DNA of 40,385 nucleotides from Specibacter cremeus (lineage in GTDB: Bacteria > Actinomycetota > Actinomycetes > Actinomycetales > Micrococcaceae): assembly GCF_003946885.1 (NCBI RefSeq), contig NZ_RWKQ01000046.1, positions 1 through 40,385 of the forward strand. The letters run 5' to 3'. Positions within the stretch are counted from its first letter, which is position 1, and each line of letters starts with the position of its first letter. Under the pieces are notes generated by a model. That model did not search any database. It saw only the letters and a list, made by a program, of their open reading frames with translations, and was not told where the DNA came from. Made by a program: the position numbers and the translations under genes. This document shows, one piece after another, positions 40,362-40,385 of the stretch.

Positions 40362-40385
40362 ATGGCCGACCTCTCCCAGCATGCC
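40362..40385 (+). CDS. Possible start of a truncated gene at the window edge
   Basis: ATG 40362 begins MADLSQHA and runs off the end. It follows an AT-rich block (40306-40350) unlike the transposase fragment before it, which may be the terminal region of another mobile element inserted there. Eight residues are too few to identify it. Confidence 0.3.

Overview
The window is high-GC DNA with short intergenic gaps and many 4-base start/stop overlaps. It carries double-length Lrp/AsnC regulators, a permease-ATPase ABC fusion and an ISAs1-type transposase remnant. Together these suggest an actinobacterium, most likely of the Arthrobacter group (Micrococcaceae). That placement is an inference from style and gene content; there is no rRNA or other phylogenetic marker here. 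No tRNA, rRNA or CRISPR array was seen. The whole window is catabolic and transport genes.

Part 1 (about 1-21.6 kb) is a set of small units for amino-acid-like or amide-linked compounds. A Lrp-type regulator (164-1087) diverges from a 2-hydroxyacid dehydrogenase plus a ThDP-dependent 2-oxoacid decarboxylase resembling AruI. These are followed by a 16-base repeat present three times and a terminator. Next come an amidohydrolase-3 protein and a second Lrp-type regulator, which diverges from a polar-amino-acid ABC importer (binding protein, permease, ATPase) and an AbgB-like M20 protein. A tightly overlapping minus-strand operon (16733 to 11303) encodes a flavin reductase, an HpaB-type oxygenase, a DUF1028 protein, an M20 amidohydrolase and aspartate ammonia-lyase. 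This looks like oxidation of a substrate, hydrolysis of an amide, and deamination of released aspartate. A LysR regulator diverges from a third M20-fold protein, a second binding protein and a fused permease/ATPase, closed by a strong palindromic terminator.

A junction follows at 21.57-22.24 kb. It has one small reading frame that is broken, or joined by a -1 frameshift, at a seven-C run.

Part 2 (22.2-39.6 kb, all minus strand) is a coherent aromatic or heteroaromatic degradation cluster. The upstream operon (38359 to 32267) encodes an ABC importer of the iron/polyamine/phosphonate type, followed by three coupled genes: an ACMSD-type amidohydrolase, a 102-residue protein of unknown family and a Rieske ferredoxin. 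An aldehyde dehydrogenase sits between hairpins. The downstream operon (30494 to 22246) encodes an HpaB-type oxygenase, a LigJ-like hydratase, a LigB-type extradiol dioxygenase, three tandem RraA/LigK-fold proteins, a flavin reductase fused to a GntR-type FCD sensor domain, and an FAD-dependent aromatic hydroxylase. An HisC-like aminotransferase heads the cluster. Together these could import an aromatic acid, hydroxylate it, cleave the ring at meta position, hydrate the product and split it by a pyruvate-forming aldolase. The substrate is not revealed by the sequence.

The two most unusual items are the amidohydrolase/small protein/Rieske trio, a candidate multicomponent oxygenase, and the flavin reductase-FCD fusion, which carries a regulator's ligand domain but no DNA-binding domain in a cluster with no other recognisable regulator. 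The window ends in a decayed ISAs1-family transposase and what may be the edge of another element.
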